From Schoenoplectus triqueter (taxonomy: Eukaryota; Streptophyta; Magnoliopsida; Poales; Cyperaceae), in the NCBI GenBank assembly GCA_964058805.1, contig CAXKVV010001936.1:1-23162 (forward strand): DNA of 23,162 nucleotides, in the 5' to 3' direction. Both the position numbers and the translations under genes were made by a program. The stretch's first letter is position 1. Every line of letters begins with the position of its first letter. The notes beneath the pieces were generated by a model. It saw only the letters and a list, made by a program, of their open reading frames with translations, was not told where the DNA came from and made no database searches. Shown piece after piece: positions 22,856-23,162 of this stretch.

Positions 22856-23162
22856 ATTCCTTGGTGTATGCTCTCTGCTGATGATGTGGTGCTGATTGAC
22901 GAGAGCAGAATTGAAGTCGATCAGAAACTAAAGTTGTGGAGACAAATTTTAAAATCGAAATATTTAGACTTAGTACGACCAAAATCGAATATATGAGGTG
23001 TCAGTTCAGCAGGAAAAACTTAGATGATGGAGATGTTAGTTTGGACGGACGAGTAGTACACATGAATGACACATTTCAGTATTTGAGATTGATGTTGCAA
23101 AGTGACAGAGAGATCGATGAAAATGTTAGTCATAGAATAAGAGCCGGATTGATGAAATGGAG
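22856..23162 (+). pseudogene. LINE (non-LTR) reverse-transcriptase fragment, frameshifted, cut by window edge
   Basis: The + strand encodes PWCMLSADDVVLIDESR, containing the catalytic ADD motif of reverse transcriptase, then QKLKLWRQILKSK. A one-base loss near 22958 shifts the frame; the reading continues in another frame with EYMRCQFSAGKNLDDGDVSL, and later DTFQYLRLMLQSDREIDENV and RIRAGLMKW at the edge. These are the palm and following segments of a common plant LINE family (probably RTE-like). The usual Y/F before ADD is S here. With the frameshift it cannot make an active enzyme. The element probably continues to the right. Confidence 0.85.

Overview
This window looks like nuclear DNA from a flowering plant, most likely a eudicot. 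It is AT-rich, its genes are split by GT-AG introns, and its long intergenic stretches are crowded with small DNA transposons (hAT-like and foldback MITEs, a short Helitron) and LINE remnants. All recognisable proteins belong to plant families. Nothing here is bacterial or viral. I cannot name the species.

Layout from left to right. Bases 1-1077 hold a 24-bp tandem repeat that may be the tail of a gene off the left edge, then a MITE ending about 80 bp before the first gene. Bases 1078-3104 (+) hold a three-exon DUF538 gene (173 aa, close to Arabidopsis At5g01610). Bases 4507-8150 (-) hold a complete nine-exon RPT6 gene (416 aa), the AAA-ATPase subunit 8 of the 26S proteasome. Bases 9703-11745 (+) hold a two-exon nodulin-related protein 1-like gene (233 aa). 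Bases 11746-16891 are a transposon graveyard: a long-armed foldback element, a hAT-type element with GC-rich ends, a 477-bp Helitron with both termini intact, and microsatellites. Bases 16892-17209 (+) hold a small intronless ORF (105 aa) that I do not recognise. Bases 17210-20500 are AT-rich with no confident gene. Bases 20501-21702 (-) hold a second nodulin-related gene (232 aa) tail-to-tail with the first. Bases 21703-23162 hold a G-quadruplex motif, a 101-bp tandem duplication and a decayed LINE reverse-transcriptase fragment cut by the right edge.

The genes do not form an operon or cluster with a shared job. The DUF538 gene, RPT6 and the nodulin-related genes are independent plant genes. 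The two nodulin-related genes are the one linked family. They share an intron position and phase and a conserved core, and each has expanded a different in-frame peptide repeat. RPT6 and the first nodulin-related gene are head-to-head, and a duplicated block of about 67 bp with GGCCCA-type motifs lies upstream of both. I found no sign of a new multi-gene system. The most interesting items are the diverging repeat expansions in the paralogs, the duplicated promoter block, the clean Helitron and the unrecognised small protein.
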